The notes: generated from the letters alone by a model not told the origin. DNA of 6,639 bases from an uncultured Prevotella sp. (GCA_900314365.1 OMVH01000196.1:1-6639); one strand, 5' to 3'. Shown: positions 1-6,401, counted from the first letter of the stretch. Numbers and translations: made by a program.

Positions 1-20
1 CAAAATATGCCCGTATTTTG
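1..20. repeat. Short perfect inverted repeat at the left edge
   Basis: Arms CAAAATA (1-7) and TATTTTG (14-20) are exact reverse complements around a 6-nt centre TGCCCG. The stem is AT-rich and no U-tract follows, so it is not a convincing terminator. It could be an operator or chance. It touches the window edge, so the context that would decide this is missing. Confidence 0.3.
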
Positions 21-416
21 GCACTTTCGCGTTTCTTTTTCTTTACAAACTTTCTCGCGACCTTTGATTTTTGATACGCTTTTTCAGGCCGAAGTCAAAC
101 AAGTGTGCAATGGAATTCAGCAACCCTGTTTTCGTAAGTGGGTCTCTGCAGTCTGTGCTCTCATGGCAGACAACATACTACACCAGACAGTAAAAACAGT
201 TTTGAATCCATCGGATTTCTTTCAATCCTTTACCCTCAGGCACCAGCTAACGCTACTTATCCTCATTCAGCAGTGGATGACAAACTTTCGGAACTTGAAA
301 CCATAAGCTTCTTTCTCATGACATTACCACCGTTTTGTAACTGTCGGCATTATTGCAAAATTTAGACAGCATTATCAGAAGAAAGATTGTATCCTCGAAA
401 GGAAATGCTCCGCTCT
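1..416. other. Gene-free stretch downstream of kdsB
   Basis: No gene can be supported here. The two overlapping plus-strand open frames (7-306, 99 codons; 138-365, 75 codons) have irregular composition, no recognisable domain and no credible promoter or ribosome binding site. The minus strand has only short frames between stops, the longest noted being about 47 codons ending near 44. I see no perfect TAnnTTTG box on either strand, no tRNA-like fold and no strong intrinsic terminator. A weak pair of arms (gacag at 366-370 and ctgtc at 342-346, 19 nt loop) lies downstream of kdsB but has no U-tract. The stretch may hold the kdsB 3' end and the flank of a gene beyond the left edge. Confidence 0.5.
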
Positions 417-1178
417 TCATCGAACATTTTGGTCGTGAGACGTTGATTTCAGAAATTCCTCGGCCCTTGCGAGGTCGGCAGGTGTATCGATACCTACAGT
501 CTCCTCGTTAGTGAGAGCCACTTTGATGCGGTAGCCGTTCTGCAGCCATCGTAGTTGCTCAAGGCTCTCAGCCTTCTCAAGTGACGATTGCGGGAGCTCT
601 GTGATTTGCTTCAGCACCTCTGTGCGGTAGGCATAGATGCCAAGATGTTTCAGGTAAGGATAATGTTCGAGCCAGTGTGTCTGTTCCACGCCACGCACGA
701 AAGGAATGATGCTGCGTGAGAAATAGAGTGCAAACCCTTTATTGTCGACAACAATCTTTGGCGAGTTGGGGTTCTCCACTTCTTGGAAGCTTCCAAAAGG
801 TTTGCCCAGCGTGGCAATATCAGTTTGAGAATCGTCAAAACAGTGGCAGAGGGCTTCTATCTGAGTGGGGTGGATGAAGGGTTCGTCGCCCTGGATGTTG
901 ACGACTACATCCCACGCCCCTCCAATCTTCCCGATGGCTTCGCGAATGCGCTCTGTGCCGTTCTTATGGTCGGCGCGTGTCATGACCGCCTTACCGCCGA
1001 AAGCTTTGACAGCTTCATAAATGCGGTTGTCATCAGTGGCCACGTAGACGGTGTCCAAAGCTACGGTGGCCTTCTCGTAGACATGCTGAACCACGGGCTT
1101 TCCACCAAGAAGGGCAAGAGGTTTGCCCGGGAAGCGCGTAGAAGAATAACGTGCAGGAATAATACCAATGAACTTCAT
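417..1178 (-). CDS. kdsB: 3-deoxy-manno-octulosonate cytidylyltransferase (CMP-Kdo synthetase)
   Basis: Cytoplasmic enzyme that joins CTP and Kdo to give CMP-Kdo and pyrophosphate, activating Kdo for transfer to lipid A in LPS inner-core synthesis. The 253-residue product has the usual family length and its signature motifs in order: PARYSSTRFPGKPL (8-21, nucleotide-binding loop), ATDD (47-50), NGTERI (73-78), QGDEP (96-100, with a metal-binding Asp), YFSRSIIPF (152-160), HLGIYAY (178-184), EKAESLEQLRWL (201-212) and GIDTPADL (229-236, with the second metal-site Asp). The ATG at 1178 puts the nucleotide-binding loop at the expected N-terminal place. There is no Shine-Dalgarno site upstream, only AT-rich sequence, as is common in Bacteroidetes. 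A TAACTTTG box lies about 21 nt upstream. The gene is transcribed divergently from the MORN-glgB cluster and looks complete. Confidence 0.97.
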   Translation of the reverse strand: MKFIGIIPARYSSTRFPGKPLALLGGKPVVQHVYEKATVALDTVYVATDDNRIYEAVKAFGGKAVMTRADHKNGTERIREAIGKIGGAWDVVVNIQGDEPFIHPTQIEALCHCFDDSQTDIATLGKPFGSFQEVENPNSPKIVVDNKGFALYFSRSIIPFVRGVEQTHWLEHYPYLKHLGIYAYRTEVLKQITELPQSSLEKAESLEQLRWLQNGYRIKVALTNEETVGIDTPADLARAEEFLKSTSHDQNVR

Positions 1179-1198
1179 AGCAAATTAATTTTACGTCG

Positions 1199-1206
1199 CA
1201 AAGTTA
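1199..1206 (-). promoter_or_regulatory. Bacteroidetes-type -7 box for kdsB
   Basis: Read on the minus strand the sequence is TAACTTTG, a full match to TAnnTTTG, ending 20 nt before the kdsB ATG. No TTG sits at the ideal 19-21 nt upstream; the nearest is 11 nt away, so the -33 element is weak. The leader would be very short. The same octamer occurs upstream of the minus-strand gene at 5789-6319. Confidence 0.6.
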
Positions 1207-1226
1207 ATAATTTCCTGCAATAATCT

Positions 1227-1256
1227 TTGCCGTATCGCCGATTTTTGCTACTTTTG
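1227..1256 (+). promoter_or_regulatory. Bacteroidetes-type promoter for the MORN-glgB cluster
   Basis: A TTG at 1227-1229 (-33) is followed after exactly 19 nt by TACTTTTG at 1249-1256 (-7, TAnnTTTG). This is the consensus arrangement for the Bacteroidetes primary sigma factor. Transcription should begin a few bases past 1256, around 1260-1266. This decides the start of the next gene: the in-frame TTG at 1227 lies inside the -33 element and cannot be the start codon, and the TTG at 1260 would leave almost no leader. Confidence 0.7.
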
Positions 1257-1272
1257 GCCTTGAAAATAAAGC

Positions 1273-1278
1273 ATGTAA
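1273..1278 (+). promoter_or_regulatory. AUG-UAA start-stop in the MORN gene leader
   Basis: The only ATG near the start of the MORN gene is at 1273-1275, out of frame, and is followed at once by TAA (1276-1278). The likely GTG start follows two bases later at 1281. It could be a minimal upstream ORF that holds or re-delivers ribosomes. It could also mark a one-base loss: one extra base after this ATG would make it an in-frame start (Met-Val-Lys-Val-Lys). Confidence 0.3.
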
Positions 1279-1280
1279 AA

Positions 1281-2417
1281 GTGAAAATTCAGATAGCGTC
1301 CCTATTACTATTACTTTCCCTACCACTTACGGTGCGGGCTCAGAAGCTCACACTTGGTTCCTGCACGGTGTATGAAGGTACGGGGAAAACGCGTATCTCT
1401 GGTACCTACAAGGGAGAGATGCGTGGTGGAAAGCCCGATGGAAAGGGCAGTGTGCTCTATGACAACGGCAACACCTATGAGGGTAAATTCCTCAAGGGCA
1501 AACGTGACGGCTATGGCATCTACACCTTTGCCGACGGCGAGAAATATGAGGGAATGTGGATGCAGAACCAGCAGCATGGCCGTGGTACTTATTACTTTTC
1601 GAACAACAATAAGTATGTAGGGCTGTGGTTCCGCGACTACCAGCAGGGGCACGGTATCATGTACTACTACAACGGTGATAAGTACGACGGAGAGTGGTTC
1701 CAGGACAAGCGTCAGGGAAAAGGCACCTATACCTACTCCAGTGGAGCCTATTACAAGGGACAGTGGAGCAACGACCAGAAGAACGGGCGCGGATTCTTCG
1801 ACTGGGGCGACGGCACTACCTACGACGGTCAATGGGTTAACAACGTCAGATCGGGCAAAGGAATCAACAGGTATGCCGACGGCGACACTTACAATGGTGA
1901 CTGGAAGAATGACATCCAGAACGGGCGGGGCGTGTATAAGTTCCAAAACGGTGACGTCTACGAGGGCGACTATGTAGAAGGCGAGCGTACGGGCGAGGGC
2001 ATTTTCAAATATGCCAATGGCGACTGCTACACGGGACAGTTCAAGGATGGCGATAAATGTGGTATGGGCACATTCAAGTGGAAGAACGGAGATACCTATA
2101 CAGGCATGTGGCAGAACGATGTACAGAACGGGCACGGCAAGCTTGCCAAGTCCACGGGCGACATCTTTGAGGGCAATTTCGTCAAGGGGAAGGTCGAAGG
2201 CGAAGTCATCATCCACTACGCTGACGGAAGCAGGTTCAAAGGCATCTACCGCAACGGCATGCGTAATGGCGCTGCCATAGAAGAGACTAAAGACGGTACC
2301 CGCTTTGAAGGTAAATATGTGGACGATGTCCGCGACGGCAAGTTTGTGGAGAAAGACCGTAACGGACAAATTATCAAGCACGGGTACTATGAAAACGGCA
2401 AACGATTTGAAGACTAA
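1281..2417 (+). CDS. Exported MORN-repeat protein
   Basis: Protein of about 378 residues: a signal peptide, then an almost uninterrupted MORN domain. The N-terminus has basic residues, a Leu-rich core (8-16) and a V-R-A cleavage site before Gln21. No lipobox Cys is present, so export to the periplasm or beyond is inferred. Residues 42-363 are 14 units of exactly 23 residues with the pattern YxGxW/F...GxGxxxY..G. The last three units lose the second Gly of the GxG pair. MORN units form long beta-hairpin arrays that bind lipids or proteins in known cases; no enzymatic domain is visible and the role is unknown. There is no in-frame ATG. GTG at 1281 is chosen because the TTG at 1227 is inside the promoter and the TTG at 1260 is too close to it. 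It is first in a probable operon, with glgB 16 bp downstream. Confidence 0.85.
   Translation: MKIQIASLLLLLSLPLTVRAQKLTLGSCTVYEGTGKTRISGTYKGEMRGGKPDGKGSVLYDNGNTYEGKFLKGKRDGYGIYTFADGEKYEGMWMQNQQHGRGTYYFSNNNKYVGLWFRDYQQGHGIMYYYNGDKYDGEWFQDKRQGKGTYTYSSGAYYKGQWSNDQKNGRGFFDWGDGTTYDGQWVNNVRSGKGINRYADGDTYNGDWKNDIQNGRGVYKFQNGDVYEGDYVEGERTGEGIFKYANGDCYTGQFKDGDKCGMGTFKWKNGDTYTGMWQNDVQNGHGKLAKSTGDIFEGNFVKGKVEGEVIIHYADGSRFKGIYRNGMRNGAAIEETKDGTRFEGKYVDDVRDGKFVEKDRNGQIIKHGYYENGKRFED
1404..2369 (+). repeat. 14 tandem MORN units of 69 bp
   Basis: Fourteen coding units of 69 bp (23 codons) follow one another without any insertion or deletion, 966 bp in all. Typical units begin with an aromatic-x-Gly step such as TYEG, KYDG or TYNG and end with a DG or NG turn. 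DNA identity between units is modest, so this is an old, diverged array, not a recent expansion. The Gly/Asp-rich codons also leave the opposite strand open for about 350 codons, which is not a gene. Confidence 0.9.
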
Positions 2418-2419
2418 TC

Positions 2420-2425
2420 AAAAGG
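2420..2425 (+). promoter_or_regulatory. Shine-Dalgarno-like site for glgB
   Basis: AAAAGG lies 8 nt before the glgB ATG, in the 16-bp gap after the MORN stop codon. It is the clearest ribosome binding site in the window and supports the ATG at 2434. Confidence 0.55.
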
Positions 2426-2433
2426 TATAAATC

Positions 2434-4497
2434 ATGGCATCATCTAAGATTCAGGCTTCCTCCAAGAAGGGGAAGCAGCCCGAAGAGGCTAAACACATTG
2501 GCATCGTGGCCAACGATCCTTATCTGGAGCCCTATGAGGACGCTATACGTGGGCGTCACGACCATGCCTTGTGGAAAATCTCGCAACTCACTGATGGCGG
2601 CAAAATCACATTGGGTGAATTTGCCGACGGCTATAAATACTACGGCCTGCACCACACCGGCGATGGCTGGGTGTTCAGGGAGTGGGCTCCCAACGCTACG
2701 GGCATCTGCTTAGTGGGCGATTTCAATGGCTGGGCAGAACATGACAGCTACCGCGCTCATCCGGTGGGCACCAACGGTGACTGGGAACTCAGTCTCCCCG
2801 AGGAGGCCATGCATCACGGTGATCTGTACAAGATGCACGTTACTTGGAATGGAGGCTCGGGCGAGAGAATACCGGCCTGGGCCACACGCGTGGTGCAGGA
2901 CGAGCAGACGAAGATATTCTCCGCGCAAGTGTGGAGCCCGAAGCCCTACCGCTGGAGACGCCGCAAGTTCACGCCTGCCACAAGTCCTTTGCTCATATAT
3001 GAATGCCATGTGGGAATGTCGCAGGATGCCGAGAAGGTGGGCACCTACACGGAGTTCAAGGACAACGTGCTGCCGCGTATCGTCAAAGACGGCTACAACT
3101 GCATTCAGGTGATGGCCATTCAGGAGCATCCTTATTATGGATCTTTCGGTTATCATGTAAGTTCTTTCTTTGCCGCCTCCTCGCGCTTTGGCACGCCTGA
3201 GGAACTGAAAGCCCTCATCGACGAAGCCCACAAACAGGGTGTGGCCGTCATTATGGATATTGTCCACTCTCATGCCGTGAAGAACGAAGTCGAAGGACTC
3301 GGCAATCTGGCCGGCGATCCCAACCAGTACTTCTATCCGGGCGACCGCCACGAACATCCGGCCTGGGACTCCCTTTGCTTCGATTATGGAAAAGATAATG
3401 TGCTGCACTTCTTGCTCAGCAACTGCAAGTACTGGCTCGAGGAGTTCCACTTTGACGGCTTCCGCTTTGACGGAGTCACTTCGATGCTCTATTACAGTCA
3501 TGGGCTTGGAGAGGCTTTCACCAACTACGGTGACTATTTCAACGGGCATCAGGACGACAATGCCATCTGCTACCTCACCCTGGCCAACAAGCTCATCCAC
3601 GAGGTGAATCCCAAGGCCATCACCATAGCAGAGGAGGTGAGCGGTATGCCCGGACTGGCCGCCCGATTCGAGGATGGAGGCTATGGGTTCAACTATCGCA
3701 TGGCCATGAACATACCCGACTTCTGGATAAAGACTATTAAGGAAAAGAAGGATGAGGACTGGAAGCCGAGCAGCATCTTCTGGGAGGTGAAGAACCGGCG
3801 CGCCGACGAGCGTACCATCTCTTATTGTGAGTCGCACGACCAGGCCCTTGTAGGCGACAAGACGATAATCTTCAGGCTCATTGATGCTGACATGTACTGG
3901 CATTTCAAGCGTGGCGATGAGACCGATCTCGTTCGTCGCGGCATCGCTCTGCATAAGATGATCAGGCTTGTAACGGCCGGTGCTATCAACGGTGGATACC
4001 TCAACTTCATGGGCAATGAGTTCGGACATCCCGAATGGATTGATTTCCCACGTGAGGGGAACGGCTGGAGCTACAAGTACGCCAGACGCCAATGGAACCT
4101 CGTTGACAATCCCGACCTCGACTATCACTATCTTGGCGACTTCGACAAAGCCATGCTGGAGGTAATAAAGAGCGAGAAAGACTTCATCAACACGCCGGTA
4201 CAAGAGGTGTGGCATAACGACTCGGACCAGATTCTCTGTTTTAGTCGCGGCTCGCTGGTCTTCGTTTTCAATTTCTCGCCCGTGAGGTCGTTCACTGACT
4301 ATGGATTTCTTGTACCTGCCGGTGCCTACTCCACAGTACTTAATACGGATGCTAAGGAGTTTGGCGGAAATGGGTTTGCCGACGACAGCATCACTCATTT
4401 CACGAACCCTGATCCTCTTTATGCTTCACAGCATAAGGAGTGGCTCAAGCTCTACATACCGGCACGGTCGGCAGTGGTGCTCACCAAGAACAAATGA
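2434..4497 (+). CDS. glgB: 1,4-alpha-glucan (glycogen) branching enzyme, GH13_8-like
   Basis: Cuts alpha-1,4-glucan chains and re-attaches them by alpha-1,6 links, making the branches of glycogen in the cytoplasm (EC 2.4.1.18). The 687-residue product has an N-terminal CBM48 beta domain (about 67-165, with FREWAPNA and VGDFNGW), a GH13 TIM barrel (about 185-580) and a C-terminal all-beta domain (about 590-685). Barrel motifs: DIVHSH (275-280), GFRFDG with nucleophile Asp346, TIAEE with acid/base Glu400, and ESHDQ with the transition-state Asp469. All catalytic residues are present. Motifs such as YECHVGMS, MAIQEHPYYGSFGYHV and GFRFDGVTSMLYY resemble eukaryotic GBE1 more than the E. coli GlgB type, which is the usual division between GH13_8 and GH13_9. 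The start has a Shine-Dalgarno-like site. It is the middle gene of the probable operon. No glycogen synthase or glgC lies in the window. Confidence 0.96.
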   Translation: MASSKIQASSKKGKQPEEAKHIGIVANDPYLEPYEDAIRGRHDHALWKISQLTDGGKITLGEFADGYKYYGLHHTGDGWVFREWAPNATGICLVGDFNGWAEHDSYRAHPVGTNGDWELSLPEEAMHHGDLYKMHVTWNGGSGERIPAWATRVVQDEQTKIFSAQVWSPKPYRWRRRKFTPATSPLLIYECHVGMSQDAEKVGTYTEFKDNVLPRIVKDGYNCIQVMAIQEHPYYGSFGYHVSSFFAASSRFGTPEELKALIDEAHKQGVAVIMDIVHSHAVKNEVEGLGNLAGDPNQYFYPGDRHEHPAWDSLCFDYGKDNVLHFLLSNCKYWLEEFHFDGFRFDGVTSMLYYSHGLGEAFTNYGDYFNGHQDDNAICYLTLANKLIHEVNPKAITIAEEVSGMPGLAARFEDGGYGFNYRMAMNIPDFWIKTIKEKKDEDWKPSSIFWEVKNRRADERTISYCESHDQALVGDKTIIFRLIDADMYWHFKRGDETDLVRRGIALHKMIRLVTAGAINGGYLNFMGNEFGHPEWIDFPREGNGWSYKYARRQWNLVDNPDLDYHYLGDFDKAMLEVIKSEKDFINTPVQEVWHNDSDQILCFSRGSLVFVFNFSPVRSFTDYGFLVPAGAYSTVLNTDAKEFGGNGFADDSITHFTNPDPLYASQHKEWLKLYIPARSAVVLTKNK

Positions 4498-4563
4498 GTT
4501 TTCTTTTAATTCAGATACGAATTGACAGACTATAATATTCCGAGAAAAAATGGGACACTCGCC

Positions 4564-5676
4564 ATGCGCGCGTTGTGTTCCATTCTTTTCATTGTTTTTA
4601 CGTTCTGCTATCTTTACTATTATCAGGCAGACATCCTGGCCGTGGCGCAGCATGCGCTCTCAGGCGGACAGACCCATTATCAGCCTTTTGTGGGAGCGCT
4701 GCTCATCACGCTTGTCCTTTGGCTGATTCATATCGGAGTGTTCTCCGTCACACGTCTCTCGCGTTTCAGCTACGCACAGACCTATTTTCCTTCTTTGCTC
4801 TTACTGGCTGTGCTCACCGATATAAGCAATACCATCTGCCATCAGTTCTCCTTTGGGGCATGGTTGTGGTTGTTGCCTTTACTCCTTGTGGCCTATGTCT
4901 TCCTTGTGAAATTCCTGCAGCAACTGCAGGTTCTCGAGGCCGATTCTAATGACAGCGGACTCTTTTCGCGCATGGCATGGTTCAATGTGCTTTGTCTCTC
5001 GGTGATGTTTCTTCTTGTTGCTCTTGTGGGTAATCATGATGAAGTTTTCCACTATCGCGCAAGGATTGAGCAGGAACTCCTTGAGAATCATGATGCAGAG
5101 GCCTTGACTGTGGGCGCGCATGCTCAGGCCACTGACTCGAGTCTGACCATGCTCCGGGCTTATGCGCTTGCACGTGATAATAAATTGGGTGACCGCCTGT
5201 TCTGCTATCCCGTCGTGGGTGGTTCAAGGGCTTTGTTGCCCGATGGTGCCAGTGTGGAGACGTTGTTGCTGCCCGAGAGCCGCATCTACAACTTTGTGGG
5301 ACGCCAGCTCAAACAGAGGGTGAGTATATGGAAATACTTCAGTTTCATGCATCGCTTCTATATGAATAAGGCTCCGATGGCCGACTATGAGCTTTGTGCC
5401 TGCCTCATGGACCGCAAGCTTGACGACTTCGTGAAGCTGCTGCCTGCGAGCTACAGACTTGACAAGCCCCTGCCTAAGCACTACCGTGAGGCTCTTACAC
5501 TCTACATGCATCTGCGCAAGAATCCGGTAGTGCTCTATCATGACAATGTGAGTGAGGCCGATTTTGAAGATTTCCAAACTGCTACGAAGACCTTTCCCAC
5601 GTTGAGTCAACGCAAAGCCGGACTCAGGAGCAGCTACGGAAATACTTACTGGTATTATTATTTCTTTTGCCGTTGA
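4564..5676 (+). CDS. Polytopic membrane protein, DUF6057-like, unknown function
   Basis: About 370 residues from the ATG at 4564. The N-terminal half is membrane-embedded, with segments at roughly 2-21, 43-63, 74-90, 98-119 and 138-156. The remaining 200 or so residues are soluble and helix-rich, with conserved-looking Ala/Leu/Tyr spacing that could be TPR-like, and end in an aromatic cluster NTYWYYYFF. The N-terminal stretch (YYYQADILAVAQHALSGG, then a THY/QP segment) resembles Bacteroidetes proteins annotated DUF6057, from memory only. No catalytic motif is visible. It follows glgB after a gap with no terminator, so co-transcription is likely. The frame extends to a TTG at 4522, which would add 14 residues and shorten the gap to 24 bp. 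ATG is preferred because the hydrophobic segment then begins near the N-terminus and A-rich sequence precedes it. The C-terminus looks natural. Confidence 0.75.
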   Translation: MRALCSILFIVFTFCYLYYYQADILAVAQHALSGGQTHYQPFVGALLITLVLWLIHIGVFSVTRLSRFSYAQTYFPSLLLLAVLTDISNTICHQFSFGAWLWLLPLLLVAYVFLVKFLQQLQVLEADSNDSGLFSRMAWFNVLCLSVMFLLVALVGNHDEVFHYRARIEQELLENHDAEALTVGAHAQATDSSLTMLRAYALARDNKLGDRLFCYPVVGGSRALLPDGASVETLLLPESRIYNFVGRQLKQRVSIWKYFSFMHRFYMNKAPMADYELCACLMDRKLDDFVKLLPASYRLDKPLPKHYREALTLYMHLRKNPVVLYHDNVSEADFEDFQTATKTFPTLSQRKAGLRSSYGNTYWYYYFFCR

Positions 5677-5678
5677 CT

Positions 5679-5702
5679 GAGGGTGCAGTCTTCTGCTCCC
5701 TC
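5679..5702 (+). terminator. Possible 3' hairpin of the MORN-glgB cluster
   Basis: Two bases after the stop codon at 5676, arms GAGGGTGCAG (5679-5688) and CTGCTCCCTC (5693-5702) pair with one T-T mismatch around a TCTT loop. The stem is GC-rich and well placed at the end of the cluster, but no U-tract follows. It may be a transcript-stabilising or weak termination structure, not a classical intrinsic terminator. Confidence 0.4.
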
Positions 5703-5714
5703 CGCTTATGGCAT

Positions 5715-5746
5715 AAAAAAAGCAGACCTTTCCGTCAGGCCTGCTT
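5715..5746 (-). terminator. Intrinsic terminator of the 5789-6319 gene
   Basis: On the minus strand, AAGCAGGCCT (5746-5737) pairs with AGGTCTGCTT (5729-5720) in a 10-bp stem with one G-U wobble and a 7-nt loop, followed directly by a T-run (down to 5715). The U-tract is present only on the minus strand. On the plus strand the wobble becomes an A-C mismatch and no T-run follows, so it serves the minus-strand gene that ends 42 bp upstream. Confidence 0.8.
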
Positions 5747-5788
5747 AAGGTGTGTAAGGAGATGGCGCTTTTTTCAGGCCGTCAGACC

Positions 5789-6319
5789 TTATTTTGATTT
5801 CACAGCCTCCAAGGCTTTCACCCAGTCGGTGTCGATGGAGAACTGCGTGATGTATTTGCTGTTATCCACGTAGGCCATGACAGTTTCTTTGTCAGGATCG
5901 CCAAAGAGGGAATTCTCAATAGAGGCGTTCTTGAAGCGGGCCATAAGCACTTCGCGCTCACTCTTCTTCTTGGCGCTTGCATATTTCGATACGAAGAGGT
6001 TGACAAAGTCAATCATGGCATTCGTCTGGCTGCCTAATTCTATGTCAGTGAAGCCGTCGGTCTCACCTGCCTTCATCATCAGATAGTAGATGGCATCAGC
6101 TTTGAACGAGGCCACCTTGCGCGTTTCGAGGTCTTTCGAGGTGTCGTTCTTGATGGCAAGTTCTTTGCGCTCAATGTTGGCCACCTCTTCAATGATAGCG
6201 TTCTTCTTGACCTCCTGCTTGTTTCCCGTCGTTTTCTGGGCTGTCTTACCCGTAGTCTGCGCGGTAGCCCCGCCTGCCATAAGCAGTCCGAGAGCCAGAA
6301 TCATCACTGTTCTTTTCAT
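5789..6319 (-). CDS. Small exported protein of unknown function
   Basis: 176 residues from the ATG at 6319. The N-terminus is a clear signal peptide: MKR, hydrophobic core 5-16, and A-T-A cleavage site before Gln21, with no lipobox Cys. A Thr/Lys/Gln-rich linker (22-40) leads to a charged, predicted helical domain (41-176) with no Cys, no repeat and no catalytic motif that I recognise. Secretion to the periplasm is inferred. The frame stays open upstream to 6526, but that extension runs into the tRNA-Gly gene and would bury the signal peptide behind 69 residues, so the start at 6319 is firm. A TAACTTTG box lies about 45 nt upstream and an intrinsic terminator lies downstream, so it is probably a single-gene unit. 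It is convergent with the glgB cluster. Confidence 0.85.
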   Translation of the reverse strand: MKRTVMILALGLLMAGGATAQTTGKTAQKTTGNKQEVKKNAIIEEVANIERKELAIKNDTSKDLETRKVASFKADAIYYLMMKAGETDGFTDIELGSQTNAMIDFVNLFVSKYASAKKKSEREVLMARFKNASIENSLFGDPDKETVMAYVDNSKYITQFSIDTDWVKALEAVKSK

Positions 6320-6363
6320 ATCACTCTTTTGCTGTTCTAACTTGTCCTTAATGTTTAATGGTG

Positions 6364-6371
6364 CAAAGTTA
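6364..6371 (-). promoter_or_regulatory. Bacteroidetes-type -7 box for the 5789-6319 gene
   Basis: The minus strand reads TAACTTTG, a full TAnnTTTG match and identical to the kdsB box. It leaves a 44-nt gap to the ATG at 6319. No TTG occurs at 19-21 nt upstream, so the -33 part is weak. A separate promoter here means the gene need not depend on read-through from the tRNA genes. Confidence 0.6.
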
Positions 6372-6387
6372 TCCATTATTTTTCTAT

Positions 6388-6401
6388 AAGACGCGAGTCT
6401 T
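6388..6401. repeat. Small inverted repeat upstream of the -7 box
   Basis: AAGAC (6388-6392) and GTCTT (6397-6401) flank GCGA. It begins 16 bp upstream of the -7 box, covering the area where a -33 element would sit. No U-tract follows on either strand. It could be an operator half-site pair or, less likely, the weak 3' hairpin of the tRNA transcript. Five-base arms can arise by chance. Confidence 0.25.

Noticed and set aside
77..90. GCTTTTTCAGGCCG, nearly repeated at 5767-5781
   Set aside because: The match is about 14 nt with one extra T, with no shared context and no inverted or direct partner nearby. It is probably chance.
7..365. Two overlapping plus-strand open frames of 99 and 75 codons
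   Set aside because: They overlap in different frames, have no domain and no promoter or ribosome site, and their composition is unlike that of the real genes here.
783..1223. 146-codon plus-strand open frame opposite kdsB
   Set aside because: It is a shadow of kdsB, which carries all the family motifs on the other strand.
1320..2381. 353-codon open frame on the minus strand opposite the MORN gene
   Set aside because: The repetitive Gly/Asp-rich MORN codons leave the opposite frame free of stops. The translation is a Val/Ile/Ala-rich periodic string with the same 23-residue period, and it has no promoter.
2710..4398. 562-codon open frame on the minus strand opposite glgB
   Set aside because: It lies wholly inside a confident, complete glgB. 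The product has no family features, and the opening follows from codon bias in the sense gene.
4508..4523. AATTC-N6-GAATT inverted repeat between glgB and the membrane protein
   Set aside because: The 5-bp AT-rich arms with no U-tract are too weak to call a terminator or operator.
4522..4536. TTGACA and TATAAT next to each other, resembling sigma-70 -35 and -10 hexamers
   Set aside because: The gap is only 3 bp instead of about 17, and Bacteroidetes use a different consensus. It is chance, or part of the coding sequence if the TTG start is used.
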